Of a stretch of DNA of 40,437 bases, positions 7,873-17,258 are shown piece after piece (position 1 is the stretch's first letter; every line of letters begins with the position of its first letter). Source of the DNA: Spirochaetia bacterium (GTDB lineage: Bacteria; Spirochaetota; Spirochaetia; DSM-16054; Sediminispirochaetaceae); assembly GCA_021736475.1 (NCBI GenBank), contig JAIPFV010000015.1, positions 1 through 40,437 of the forward strand. Reading direction: 5' to 3'. Made by a program: the position numbers and the translations under genes. Below the pieces are notes generated by a model. That model ran no database searches. It saw only the letters and a list, made by a program, of their open reading frames with translations, and was not told the origin of the DNA.

Positions 7873-9303
7873 CTACATCTTCTCTATCAGCATCGAGCAC
7901 TTGCCCGAAGGTATCGGCAGGGTTTTCTTTTTATCTTCATCGAGAATATTGATAGTAAAGTAGTACAGCTTTTCCGATTCCAAGCGAACCTCCCAACCAC
8001 GATTACTCTTGTTAGTTAAAATCGAGATAATATTTCGTTTGAGCGACAGATTTTCAATACCCATAATTTCGAGGGTCGGCATAATCCAGTCTACCGTCTT
8101 CCGGGGCAGGCTGATAAACAGGCCCAGCACATTCTCGATTATAAGGGTAATCGTAGACAGCCCCACATAGGGTAGAAACAGTTGCCGTGGAAACTCAGCG
8201 TTGCCATCCCAGTCCGCATGGCCCTCTTTGAGGGGATGGTAGGCTTCCCACACATTCCCGTCATCGCGTCCTTCGGGATGCAGGGTATCCAGCATGTAAT
8301 ACAAATGCCGGATCGCCGCCTCCCGGGCAAGTTCAAAGCGGGCATATTTTTCCAGTCCCTTAACCACCATAAAATTAAAGGCCGGAAATACAGACCCCCG
8401 GTATCCGCCGCCGTTCTCTACAAAGTTGGGATCATCCGCCGACAAAGAAGGAAAGGGGTGTTCGATACCGAAAGTCTCCGGATCCTTTAGATGGTCGATC
8501 AGACGCACCGCTTTGGCCTCATTAGGAATCTCTGCCAGAAGGGTCCAAAACCCGGCAATCGTCTTTGCCGGAAGCCGTTCACCCTCTTTATCCAGATCGT
8601 GGTAGAACCCGGTCGTTTCATCCCACATCTGTGAGTTGATTCGGGTCTTTAATGAGAAATAGTGCCGCTTGTAGGTAAAACTAATCTCTTTATCGTTGAG
8701 AATATCCCCCAAAGCCGACATGTACAGCGCATTGATAGCCTGCTGTGAGTTGAAGTCCACCTGGTACTCCGCCGCCTCGCGGGGGCTGTTTCCCATCTTA
8801 GTAGCTTCTGCCGGCACACTGTAGAGGCCGTTCTCGGTCTTGAAGTTCTCCTCTAACCAGCTGAAATAGCGCTGCAGAACCGGCACTATCTCTTTCAGCC
8901 GCTTCTTGTTCCCGTTTTTATGGAACAGGTTATATTCGGCATACGCAAACAGCGGAGGCTGCACGCTTTCCGGATTGTCATCGGTTAAAACCGACGTTCC
9001 GGTATCTATGTGGTAGGTACCCCTGATAGCCCCCGAATCCTCCTGCTTCCCGTAAAAATTATCCAGTACATTTGAGGCTGGAAAAATGTTGTTACTGTAA
9101 GCTAGAAAGAAGGTAGACAAACAGGCCTCGAACTGGTCTATAGTAGAGTTGCCCGGGTGCACGAGGAAAGCCTCCTGCAGCCCGTTTTTGTCTTGATTTT
9201 TATTTTTATACCAGGCATCCTGCACCCACGACCAGGTTTGTTCGTACATATCGACGAAATCCTGGTCGTAAAAATGCACCGCAGGAAAGCCCTTCTTCAC
9301 CAT
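7873..9303 (-). CDS. MGH1-like (alpha/alpha)6-barrel glycoside hydrolase
   Basis: A roughly 476-residue cytoplasmic protein resembling the trehalase-like, GH63/mannosylglycerate hydrolase MGH1-like clan. Aromatic and acidic stretches typical of these barrels are present: YEQTWSWVQDAW, HIDTGTSVLTDD, QMWDETTGFYHDLD, NGGGYRGSVFPAFNFMV and GNVWEAYHPLKEG. The substrate cannot be read from sequence; a compatible-solute glycoside or alpha-glucoside is possible. There is no signal peptide. The start is uncertain: ATG codons exist at 9339, 9318 and 9303, and 9303 has the best ribosome site (AAGG seven bases upstream). It heads the operon with the J-domain protein, ABC-class ATPase and Mut7-C genes. 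Confidence 0.75.
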   Translation of the reverse strand: MVKKGFPAVHFYDQDFVDMYEQTWSWVQDAWYKNKNQDKNGLQEAFLVHPGNSTIDQFEACLSTFFLAYSNNIFPASNVLDNFYGKQEDSGAIRGTYHIDTGTSVLTDDNPESVQPPLFAYAEYNLFHKNGNKKRLKEIVPVLQRYFSWLEENFKTENGLYSVPAEATKMGNSPREAAEYQVDFNSQQAINALYMSALGDILNDKEISFTYKRHYFSLKTRINSQMWDETTGFYHDLDKEGERLPAKTIAGFWTLLAEIPNEAKAVRLIDHLKDPETFGIEHPFPSLSADDPNFVENGGGYRGSVFPAFNFMVVKGLEKYARFELAREAAIRHLYYMLDTLHPEGRDDGNVWEAYHPLKEGHADWDGNAEFPRQLFLPYVGLSTITLIIENVLGLFISLPRKTVDWIMPTLEIMGIENLSLKRNIISILTNKSNRGWEVRLESEKLYYFTINILDEDKKKTLPIPSGKCSMLIEKM

Positions 9304-9399
9304 CAATGAACCTTGCATATCACCCCGCACGTCATACAATCTTGAGTTTAAAATATTTATGCCAAAAAAAAAGAGAAATTACCCTTAATTTGAATATAT

Positions 9400-9428
9400 A
9401 AAATACAACGTAACAGCAAATAAGTCAA
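9400..9428 (-). promoter_or_regulatory. Candidate promoter of the glycosidase operon
   Basis: On the minus strand: TTGACT (9428-9423), a 17-base spacer and TATTTT (9405-9400), in an AT-rich spacer between divergent genes. The predicted start is near 9393, leaving a leader of 55-90 bases. Confidence 0.45.
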
Positions 9429-9536
9429 ATTTTATAACCCGTCATCGGGCAATTCTGATATATTTCTTAGATTTTCCTGATGCCCTCTAAAAACACATGT
9501 TGACATCAGCGATTCTATGGTGTCTTCTAATACAGA

Positions 9537-10598
9537 ATGAACAATTATATGAATCGGTATCTAAAGCGTGAAGTAAACATCTTATCGATCGATGGAGGCG
9601 GTATCCGGGGGATCATTCCCGCCCTTCTGCTGGCTGAGTTGGAGAAAAAAATAGCCCTTCGTAGGAAAAACTATCCCCTCTGCCGGGCATTCGACCTTCT
9701 GGCCGGCACCTCAACCGGTTCCATTATCGCCCTTGGGCTTACCGCTCCCGAGTTTGCCCCCGACTACGATCCCGATTCACAGGAGCCGCCCCGCTACTCA
9801 AAGCAGCCGCTGTTTACCGCCTCCGAGCTTGCCCAAACCTATATCGATCGGGGAATCGAAATTTTTCCCCGCTGGATCTTCAATCAGCTGAAAACCGTAC
9901 GCCAGGCCTTTACCGAAAAATACAACTCCGGCCGTTTTTATACCGTCTTGGACAGCATGCTCGGCCCCCGCACCGTTCAGGATGCACTGACCAATGTGCT
10001 GGTTACCAGTTACGACCTGGCCTCCGCCCGCCCCCTGATAATAAAGAAAAGGCCGCCCCGGCTGGCCCAAAAGATAGACGACCCGAATTTTTACATGCGC
10101 GATGCCATCATGGGCTCCTCCGCCGCTCCCACCTTCTTTGAACCGATTCAAGTAGAGACCGTCGACGGACAGGGGCCCCATGTTCTCATTGACGGCAGCA
10201 TATTTGCCAATAATCCGGCCATGTGTGCCTTTATCGAGGCCCAGAAAATATACCCCCGGGCAAAACATTTTCGAATACTGTCCCTCGGAACCGGAACCCG
10301 TACCCCCAGTTATACCTACCAGCAGGTGATTAAATGGGGCATGGTCGAATGGATGCTCCCCTCTAAAGGGGTTCCCCTGGCCTCGATGATGAACAACGGC
10401 CAGTCCGAATGCGTGAACTACCAGCTGCAGTACCACCCGCGGGTAAGTTATAATCGCCTCAACATTCCCCTTGAGGGCTGTGACCGCTCGATGGATAACG
10501 CCTCCCCGGAAAACCTGGAGTGTCTGCAGGAGAAAGCCGAACAACTAATCGAAACATACCAGCCGCTCCTGGACCGTCTGGCCCACGAACTGAGCTGA
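9537..10598 (+). CDS. Patatin-like phospholipase
   Basis: A 353-residue patatin-family lipid acyl hydrolase (PF01734). The oxyanion hole is DGGGIRG (19-25), the nucleophile elbow is GTSTG with Ser59, and the catalytic aspartate is Asp219 in LIDGSIFANNPA, so the Ser-Asp dyad is intact. There is no signal peptide, so it probably acts at the inner face of the membrane. ATG at 9537 has no clear ribosome site, and a second ATG lies at 9549. A TTGACA at 9500-9505 lies just upstream but its -10 partner is poorly spaced. A terminator hairpin follows the gene. Confidence 0.88.
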   Translation: MNNYMNRYLKREVNILSIDGGGIRGIIPALLLAELEKKIALRRKNYPLCRAFDLLAGTSTGSIIALGLTAPEFAPDYDPDSQEPPRYSKQPLFTASELAQTYIDRGIEIFPRWIFNQLKTVRQAFTEKYNSGRFYTVLDSMLGPRTVQDALTNVLVTSYDLASARPLIIKKRPPRLAQKIDDPNFYMRDAIMGSSAAPTFFEPIQVETVDGQGPHVLIDGSIFANNPAMCAFIEAQKIYPRAKHFRILSLGTGTRTPSYTYQQVIKWGMVEWMLPSKGVPLASMMNNGQSECVNYQLQYHPRVSYNRLNIPLEGCDRSMDNASPENLECLQEKAEQLIETYQPLLDRLAHELS

Positions 10599-10615
10599 AG
10601 CCTCCCGGGTCGGGT

Positions 10616-10674
10616 CCGAGCCGCCGGCCCAGGGTTCCCCTCCCAGGGTTCCCCGCCCTGGGCTCGGTTTTTTT
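10616..10674 (+). terminator. Rho-independent terminator after the patatin gene
   Basis: CCGAGCC (10616-10622) and an inner CCCAGGG pair with CCCTGGG-CTCGG (about 10656-10667), followed by T7. It separates the patatin gene from the chloride channel promoter. Confidence 0.85.
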
Positions 10675-10676
10675 CA

Positions 10677-10705
10677 TTGTCCCCGCTCTAAATAGCAGGT
10701 ATAAT
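10677..10705 (+). promoter_or_regulatory. Promoter of the ClC gene
   Basis: TTGTCC (10677-10682), a 17-base spacer and a perfect TATAAT (10700-10705). The predicted start is near 10712, only about 9 bases before ATG 10721. The mRNA would have almost no leader and no Shine-Dalgarno site. Confidence 0.65.
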
Positions 10706-10720
10706 CATCTGAACCATATA

Positions 10721-12559
10721 ATGCGGAAATTGTTACAGCCACGCCCAAAACCACCTCACTTCTCATTCGGAATTCTGCTGGCCATACTTGTGGGCCTCGG
10801 CGGCGGCCTGGGCTCGGTGGCCTTTATCTATCTGATTCGCTGGATACAAACCCTGTTTTTTGTGCACGGCCTGCAGCTCTTCTCCTTTTTAGGCCCCTTC
10901 GCCGTAGTACCCCTGCCGGCCATCGGAGGGCTGTTGGTAGGGCTGATAATTTATTACGGCACCTCCGAAGCCCGGGGCCACGGAGTGCCGGAGGTGATGT
11001 TTGCCGTCACCAAGCGGGGCGGCCGCATGAGCCCCAAAACGGTAGTTGTAAAAACCCTGGCCTCCGCCCTTACCATCGGCAGCGGCGGGTCGGTGGGCCG
11101 TGCAGGGCCGGTGGTGCAGATAGGCGCGGCCATGGGCTCGACCCTCGGCCAGTTCTTAAAGCTGCCCACCGCCTGGCTGCGAACCCTGGTCTCCTGCGGG
11201 GCGGCCGCCGGGATATCGGCAACCTTCAATGCCCCTCTGGGGGGAATATTCTTTACCACCGAGCTGCTGACCACCTCCTTTATGACCTACGGTCTGCCCT
11301 TTATCATTATCAGTTCGGTCACCGCCAATGTGGTTACCACCATGGTGCTCGGCATCGACGGCTCCTTTGCCCTGCCCTCACTCTATTCGCTGGTACAGGT
11401 TGAGGAGCTTCTCTTCTACCTTGCCCTGGGAGTGATAATTGTATGTACGGGCTTTCTGTTTATGAAGACCCTTCAGCTGTCGGAGAATATCTTTGATGCG
11501 ATGAAGGGCATCCCCGTGTGGTTTCGGCCGGCAATCGGCGGACTGGCCGTCGGCCTAATGGGTCTTTACTCCTATGATATCTTCGGAGTCGGATACGGAG
11601 AGGTTCCCTGGGACAGCCGAATGAGCTTTGAGCATGTGCTGGCCGGCGGGCTGCCCCTGCGGGTATTGGGGGTTATGGCTCTATTGAAAATGGTCGCCAC
11701 CTCCAGCTCTATCGGCAGCGGCAGCAGCGGAGGTATCTTTGCCCCCAGCCTGTTTATCGGCGGGATGACCGGCGGAATTGTCGGCTATGCCGCCCATTAC
11801 TTTATTCCCGCCAGCGACCCCGGAGCCTTTGCCCTGGTAGGCGCGGCGGCAATGTTCGCCGGAGTAACCCGGGCCCCCTTTACCAGCGTAATTATGATGC
11901 TTGAACTGACCCGCGACCTGAAGATGATGGTACCCCTGATGCTGACGGTACTAATAGCCACCGAGGGGATTAAGCTGCTGAGCAGAGAGACCATCTACAC
12001 CGAAAAGCTCATGCGCCGGGGCATCGATATTGTGCGCCTGGTTAACTCCCGTCTAGTGCCCTCTATTTCGGTGGGAGACATCATGACCCGTAATCCCCAA
12101 ACGGTAGGCCCCAGGACCACCCTGACGGAGATGAAAGACCTCTGCGACGATGCCCACCGCCGCGGTTTTGCGGTACTGGACGATGATGGACGGTTATACG
12201 GAATAGTGAGCCTCACCGATTACGAGAAAGCCCTTGAAGAGGGGCTGAATCCGAGGCTGACCCCGGTAGAAGCGGTATGCACCACCGATCTGATCACCGC
12301 TTTTCCCGATGAAACCCTAATGGAGGTACTGCCGCGGGTGTTCGATTATCAGTTGGGAAGGATACCGGTGGTGGATCCGGAGGATCCTGGAAAACTGCTG
12401 GGAATGCTGCGGGACCGCAACATCTATAACGCCTGGAAGCTGGCCTTCCACCAAGGAGAAAAATCCATTCTGACTCACGCCCAGGAACAGACCGATGCCG
12501 CGACAGAACACAGCTCCCGAAGAGCATCCCATAAAAAAAACCGAGACCACCCCCAATAG
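10721..12559 (+). CDS. ClC-family chloride channel/transporter with CBS pair
   Basis: A 612-residue membrane protein. The ClC core occupies about residues 1-430, with GHGVP (86-90) at the selectivity-filter position, GRAGP (126-130) where the family has GREGP, and the helix-N motif GGIFAPSLFIGG. A tandem CBS module follows (from VGDIMTRNPQTV), which in relatives senses nucleotides. The gating, proton-coupling glutamate (E148 in E. coli ClC-ec1) is alanine (Ala128, codon GCA 11102-11104), so passive chloride conduction is predicted rather than Cl-/H+ exchange. ATG 10721 is preferred because the longer frame to 10520 overlaps the patatin gene, its terminator and the promoter. It is convergent with the HD-GYP gene. 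Confidence 0.93.
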   Translation: MRKLLQPRPKPPHFSFGILLAILVGLGGGLGSVAFIYLIRWIQTLFFVHGLQLFSFLGPFAVVPLPAIGGLLVGLIIYYGTSEARGHGVPEVMFAVTKRGGRMSPKTVVVKTLASALTIGSGGSVGRAGPVVQIGAAMGSTLGQFLKLPTAWLRTLVSCGAAAGISATFNAPLGGIFFTTELLTTSFMTYGLPFIIISSVTANVVTTMVLGIDGSFALPSLYSLVQVEELLFYLALGVIIVCTGFLFMKTLQLSENIFDAMKGIPVWFRPAIGGLAVGLMGLYSYDIFGVGYGEVPWDSRMSFEHVLAGGLPLRVLGVMALLKMVATSSSIGSGSSGGIFAPSLFIGGMTGGIVGYAAHYFIPASDPGAFALVGAAAMFAGVTRAPFTSVIMMLELTRDLKMMVPLMLTVLIATEGIKLLSRETIYTEKLMRRGIDIVRLVNSRLVPSISVGDIMTRNPQTVGPRTTLTEMKDLCDDAHRRGFAVLDDDGRLYGIVSLTDYEKALEEGLNPRLTPVEAVCTTDLITAFPDETLMEVLPRVFDYQLGRIPVVDPEDPGKLLGMLRDRNIYNAWKLAFHQGEKSILTHAQEQTDAATEHSSRRASHKKNRDHPQ

Positions 12560-12584
12560 ATCTGCGGAGGGCTGATCTTCCCGC

Positions 12585-13715
12585 TTAAATATCGTCCATA
12601 TACGCTTCGTGGATCTCGCACAAGCGGTCCTTAATGCTGAAAAAGGCATCCACCAGCTTTGGATCGAAATGGCGCCCCCGCTCTTCCTGAAACAGTTCCT
12701 CAATTTTTTCCATGGTCCAGGCCTTTTTATACACGCGGTCACAGGCCAGCGCATCGAACACATCTGCCAGGGCGGTAATGCGGCCGTAAATGTGGATATC
12801 CTCGCCACTGAGGCCCTCCGGATAGCCCGTGCCGTCCCACTTTTCATGGTGCTGATGGGCGACAACCGAAGCCGCCTTCAGCAACTCCCGCTCGGAGTGA
12901 GACAGCATATCGTAACCGAGAACCGCGTGACTTTTCATTCGCTCCCGCTCCTCATCGGTCAACAGCCCGGGCTTAAGAAGAATTGCATCGGGAATGGCAA
13001 TTTTACCGATGTCGTGGAGGGGCGAGGCGTTCCTGAGCAGGTCCGCCTCCTCCTCGCTAAACCCGTAGGCCAACGCCAGCTGGTAGGAGTATTCGGCTAC
13101 CCGCTTTACATGGTTGCCGGTCTCCTTCGAGCGCTGCTCACCGGTCTCTGCCAGAGTAAAAATTATCTCTTTCTGGGTGTTTTGGATCTCCTCCTGCAGG
13201 GCGACCGATTCCAGCTGGCTGCCGGTATAGGTTGCCGCCAAAAGCAAATGCTCCTTGTCGGTATCGCTGAACTTACCGGCCGGGGTCATTTTGTTGATGG
13301 CCTGGTATACTCCGATCATCTCGCCGGAAGAGCCTCGAATAGGCAGGGCCAGGATATTGCGGGTACGATAGCCGGTCCGTTTGTCTACGTTTTTATCGAA
13401 GCGCTCATCCTGGTAGGCATCGTTTATAATCAGAGGATCGCCGTGGTTGGCAACATATCCGGCAATCCCCTTGTCCAGGCCAATTTCAATCCGGTCGATT
13501 CCGTGGGCAACCTTGCTCCACAGAATTTCGCGCTGGTGGTCTATCAGCCAGACAGTACAGCGGTCGGCAGTGACCAGATCGCGGCCCATATCTGCCAGCA
13601 TAATCAGCAGTTTTTCTACATCCCGCTCATTTGCTATCTTATTGATATAACCAAATATTGTTCGCAGCAGCTCCTTTGAAGAGGGCTCTGTACGTATTGT
13701 TTGACGCGTTTTCAT
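12585..13715 (-). CDS. GAF + HD-GYP domain protein (probable c-di-GMP phosphodiesterase)
   Basis: A 376-residue soluble protein. A GAF sensory domain covers about 30-175, followed by a short coiled linker and an HD-GYP domain from about 185. The HD dyad is at 234-235 (LHDIGKIAIPD) and the extended motif HHEKWDGTGYP at 289-299, so the metal ligands look intact. It should hydrolyse c-di-GMP in response to a small ligand bound by the GAF domain (family knowledge; ligand unknown). It starts 36 bases after the efflux-associated gene and may be the last member of that operon. No strong promoter or terminator is visible next to it. Confidence 0.9.
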   Translation of the reverse strand: MKTRQTIRTEPSSKELLRTIFGYINKIANERDVEKLLIMLADMGRDLVTADRCTVWLIDHQREILWSKVAHGIDRIEIGLDKGIAGYVANHGDPLIINDAYQDERFDKNVDKRTGYRTRNILALPIRGSSGEMIGVYQAINKMTPAGKFSDTDKEHLLLAATYTGSQLESVALQEEIQNTQKEIIFTLAETGEQRSKETGNHVKRVAEYSYQLALAYGFSEEEADLLRNASPLHDIGKIAIPDAILLKPGLLTDEERERMKSHAVLGYDMLSHSERELLKAASVVAHQHHEKWDGTGYPEGLSGEDIHIYGRITALADVFDALACDRVYKKAWTMEKIEELFQEERGRHFDPKLVDAFFSIKDRLCEIHEAYMDDI

Positions 13716-13751
13716 AGCTCTATGATAAGCATATACACAAACTTCGTCCAG

Positions 13752-14030
13752 TTACAACATTGTTTCAAAAATTTTGATTCCCTCGTTCTTAAAAAACTCT
13801 TTTTGCTCAGCTACTACCCTCTGAATCCCCTCAGCCTCCTCATTTTCACAGTAAATGATCAGCATAAAGTTTTCCTCGGGCCAGATATGGTCCCCCATCC
13901 GGGGGCCGGAGTTACCGACCCCTAGCACAATGGGTATCTTTGTATAGTGGGACCCGACTTTGGCCTTCTCAAAACCCTCCAACAGATCCTCTTCTACCGA
14001 GCGGTTGGCGATAATCTCTATCCGTTTCAT
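13752..14030 (-). CDS. PG0541 family transporter-associated protein (PII-like fold)
   Basis: A 92-residue protein matching the PG0541 family, small PII/ferredoxin-like proteins encoded directly after RND permeases. Recognisable parts are MKRIEIIANRSVEEDL at the start, YTKIPIVLGVGNSGPRMGDHIWPEENF in two stretches, and a short C-terminal helix. Its ATG overlaps the RND stop codon (ATGA), implying translational coupling and a likely 1:1 role with the pump, perhaps regulatory. The biochemical function is unproven. Confidence 0.85.
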   Translation of the reverse strand: MKRIEIIANRSVEEDLLEGFEKAKVGSHYTKIPIVLGVGNSGPRMGDHIWPEENFMLIIYCENEEAEGIQRVVAEQKEFFKNEGIKIFETML

Positions 14031-17000
14031 ACCTGACCCCCTTCAAGTGCATTCTCTTGTTGCTGCAGCTCCCGGCGGAGCTGCCGGCGCTGTTCCTTTT
14101 TTCTCTCTTTCTTTATCATTCTCTTCTCCGACATACGGTTGAACACCGCGTACATCACCGGAATAAAGAAGAGGGTCAGCAGGGCTCCCACCGCCAGACC
14201 ACCAACAACCGACTTGCCGATCGGAGAGACCAGCTCGGCCCCTTCACCGGGGAAGAAGGCCATCGGAATCAAAGCTAAAATAGTGGTCAAAGTAGTCATC
14301 AAAATCGGGCGCAGGCGGTTCCCGCCGGCCTCGATCACCGCATCGTGGATGCTTCTTCCCCGCTTGCGCAGCAGGTTGGTGTAGTCCACAAACACAATAC
14401 CGTTGTTCACAATAATACCGGCCAGCATCACCAAGCCCACCGCTGTTAACAGACTGTAGGTTTCACCGGTAATCAGGTACAAAGCGATTACCCCAATCAG
14501 AGACAGGGGAATGGTAAACAGGATAATGAACGGGTCCAGAAAGGACTCGAACTGACTCGCCATAACCCCGAACACCAGGAAGACCGATACCAGCAGGATG
14601 TAGATAAAGCGCTGCCCGTATTTTATAAGGTCCTGATACTCTCCGGAGTACTCAATTATCACCTCTTCATCGGCGGGAATCTGAGCCCGGATCAGGTCCT
14701 GCACCTGCTGTACCACCTCGTTCAAGGCCGCCCCCGGAACAATACCGCCGGTCACATGGATCACCCGGCTCTGGTTTTCCCGGTTTATATTAACCGGGCC
14801 GGTGGTTTTCTCGTAGCTCGCAAAACTGGCCAGGGGAATCCGCTGTCCGCTGTTGTTTACCACAAACACCTTGTCCAGGTCCGGCATTGCATCACGGTCC
14901 TCTTGGTCGAGAATAGTTATAATATCAAACTCGCTTCCCCCGTCCCGGAACTGTGAGGCCACCATCCCGTCGATATTCGCCCGCAGCTCCTGTCCGACCG
15001 TTGAAATATTGAGGCCCAGGGAGTAGAGCCTGTCCCGATCGATAAACACCTCTATCTGCGGCAGCCCGTCCTTCAGGTCCACCGTCGGCTCGGTTACCTC
15101 CGGAATCTCGCCGGCAATCAGGTCGCGGATATTCTCGGCAATCCGTTTGCCCTTGTCCAGGTTTTCCGTTTTTACCAGAATATCCACCGGATTTGTGTTA
15201 CCCATCGGGCCTCCGCCGCCGGCGCCAAAGGAGAAAACCGCCCCCGGAAAATCGTTAAAGTGGCTCCGCAGCATCTGTTTTATCTCATCCGCCGACTCCA
15301 CCCGCTCGTCAAAGGGCGGCAGTTGTACCTGCAGGCTGCCGGTGTGGGTCTCCACCGATCCGGCAAAGCCAAAGAAACCTCGTCCGCCCACTTCCATAAT
15401 CAGCTTATCATAAGTACTGACCTCAGCTTTGACCACTTCCTCCATCTGCTTGAGCACCGATTCGGTAGCCTCCAGTTTGGTGCCGATCGGCAGCTCTAGT
15501 TGCAGCTGAACCGAGTCCTGGGCCTGGGACGGGAGAAACTCATATGAGGCAAACCTCAACGAGTACGCCCCGCCACCCATTAAAGCGACAATCACCAGAA
15601 TGGTGATAATCTTGTGCCTCAACACCACCACCAAGGATCGCTGATAGGCGTGATCGAGGCCGGTAAATATACGATACAGCACATCATCCATCTTCTTTAC
15701 AACACCCTTCAGAGGCTGTTGTTTGCGACTGCGGATGGGCAGATAATGACTCGAGAGGACCGGAATCAGCAGCATCGCCACCGCCAGCGAACTGGTCAGT
15801 GAAATTACTACCGTAAAAGAGAGGCTGGCCAGCAGCTCCCCGACCACATCCAGCTGATTCTTAAACAGCGCCACCGGAGCGAACACACAAATGGTGGTCA
15901 GCGTCGAGGCGACAATCGCATTAATCATCTCCTGGGTACCCAGAATCGCCGAGGCGGTAAGCTTGGACCCCTTCTCACGATAGCGGTAGATATTCTCCAG
16001 AATAACGATCGAGTTATCCACCAGCATCCCGACCCCCAGGGCCAGTCCCGCCAGGGTCATGATATTCAAGGTCAGGTCGAAAAAGTACATCGTCAGCAGG
16101 GTAACCACCAGACTAATGGGTATCGTCAGAGCGATGATAAAAGTACTCTTCAGGCTCCGCAAAAACAGGAACAGGATCAATACCGCAAACACCGCCCCCA
16201 GAATCGCGCTGGAGGAGACCTGGTTCAGGGACGATTTGATGATATCGGTGGTGTTAAACACCTCCTCCACCACAATACCCTGGGGCACCTCCTTGTTGAT
16301 TCGTCCCAGCCGCGTGCGCACCTGCTCAACCGTCTGCACCGAATTAGTCCCGCTCTGCTTCTGCACTACAATCTGAACCCCCGGCTCGCCGTTGATATAC
16401 ACCAAGCTGTTGGGGTCCTTATACCCGTCATATACATTCGCAATATCCCGCAGGCGGATATTCTTTACCTCGGACGCCGCCCCCATCGGATTGGGAGTGC
16501 CGCCTTTATAGGAGATAACCGTATTCTTTATCTCGCGGATACTCTCGTAACGGCCGCTGGTCAGCACCAGAAAATTTTTATTGCCCTCGGTGATGCTGCC
16601 CGCCGAAATCTGGACATTCTGACCCCGCATCATATTGGCTACCTGGCTCATCGTCAGGCCGTATGCGGCCAAACGGTTCTGGGGAATCTCTACCCGAATA
16701 GCCCGCTCGCGGCCGCCGCTGAGGCTGGTCATGGCCACCCCCTCAACCTGCTCTACCCGGGGCTGGACAATATCCTCGGCAATCTGCCGCAACTCCTCCG
16801 GGGTCCGCTGGCCCGAGAGGGTCAGCCCCATAATCGGAATCATGGAAGGGTCGAACTTAAAGATCATCGGCGTACCAGCCTCGCCCGGCAAAAAGCCCTT
16901 CACAAACTCCAGGCTGTCGCGCACGCTGTTGGCCGCCTCGGCCATATTCGTCCCGTAGGTAAACTCCAGCATCACCATGCTGTTGCCCTTGGAAGAGGTA

Positions 17001-17245
17001 GAGGTGATGTTCTCCACACTGCTCACGTTGCTCATGGCCCCCTCTAAGGGACGGGTGATGCTCTTTTCAATCTCCTCCGGACCGGCACCCTCGTAATCGG
17101 TAAACACCACCAGCATCGGAGGCTCTATTTCCGGATACAAATCGATCGACAAATCACTGGCCGAGTAAATCCCCAGGCCGATGACCAATACAAAAATGAT
17201 GAAAATCGTTGTCGGTCGATGGACAACTGTCTTCGTTATACTCAT
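14027..17245 (-). CDS. RND efflux permease, AcrB/HAE1 superfamily
   Basis: A 1072-residue inner-membrane pump with twelve predicted helices and two large periplasmic loops, full length for the family. Markers: N-terminal VVHRPTTIFIIFVLVIGLG, DLYPEIEPP, the TM4 motif GVGMLVDNSIVILENI with the proton-relay aspartate, and the TM10 motif IIVNNGIVFVDY. At the AcrB Lys940 position there is Asn, as in the SwrC-like branch, so relay details differ from AcrB. It works with the adjacent fusion protein and TolC-like channel to export drugs or other amphiphiles. The substrate cannot be deduced. It starts 13 bases after the fusion-protein stop. Confidence 0.95.
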   Translation of the reverse strand: MSITKTVVHRPTTIFIIFVLVIGLGIYSASDLSIDLYPEIEPPMLVVFTDYEGAGPEEIEKSITRPLEGAMSNVSSVENITSTSSKGNSMVMLEFTYGTNMAEAANSVRDSLEFVKGFLPGEAGTPMIFKFDPSMIPIMGLTLSGQRTPEELRQIAEDIVQPRVEQVEGVAMTSLSGGRERAIRVEIPQNRLAAYGLTMSQVANMMRGQNVQISAGSITEGNKNFLVLTSGRYESIREIKNTVISYKGGTPNPMGAASEVKNIRLRDIANVYDGYKDPNSLVYINGEPGVQIVVQKQSGTNSVQTVEQVRTRLGRINKEVPQGIVVEEVFNTTDIIKSSLNQVSSSAILGAVFAVLILFLFLRSLKSTFIIALTIPISLVVTLLTMYFFDLTLNIMTLAGLALGVGMLVDNSIVILENIYRYREKGSKLTASAILGTQEMINAIVASTLTTICVFAPVALFKNQLDVVGELLASLSFTVVISLTSSLAVAMLLIPVLSSHYLPIRSRKQQPLKGVVKKMDDVLYRIFTGLDHAYQRSLVVVLRHKIITILVIVALMGGGAYSLRFASYEFLPSQAQDSVQLQLELPIGTKLEATESVLKQMEEVVKAEVSTYDKLIMEVGGRGFFGFAGSVETHTGSLQVQLPPFDERVESADEIKQMLRSHFNDFPGAVFSFGAGGGGPMGNTNPVDILVKTENLDKGKRIAENIRDLIAGEIPEVTEPTVDLKDGLPQIEVFIDRDRLYSLGLNISTVGQELRANIDGMVASQFRDGGSEFDIITILDQEDRDAMPDLDKVFVVNNSGQRIPLASFASYEKTTGPVNINRENQSRVIHVTGGIVPGAALNEVVQQVQDLIRAQIPADEEVIIEYSGEYQDLIKYGQRFIYILLVSVFLVFGVMASQFESFLDPFIILFTIPLSLIGVIALYLITGETYSLLTAVGLVMLAGIIVNNGIVFVDYTNLLRKRGRSIHDAVIEAGGNRLRPILMTTLTTILALIPMAFFPGEGAELVSPIGKSVVGGLAVGALLTLFFIPVMYAVFNRMSEKRMIKKERKKEQRRQLRRELQQQENALEGGQV

Positions 17246-17258
17246 ACCTTATTTCTCC

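Noticed and set aside
10520-10720. A 67-residue N-terminal extension of the ClC protein
   Set aside because: It would overlap the patatin gene, its terminator and the TATAAT promoter; the residues are Pro/Arg-rich and unlike ClC proteins.
14027-17245. Loss of the AcrB Lys940 equivalent as a defect in the pump
   Set aside because: Asn at this position is usual in the SwrC-like branch of RND permeases, so it is not evidence of inactivity.
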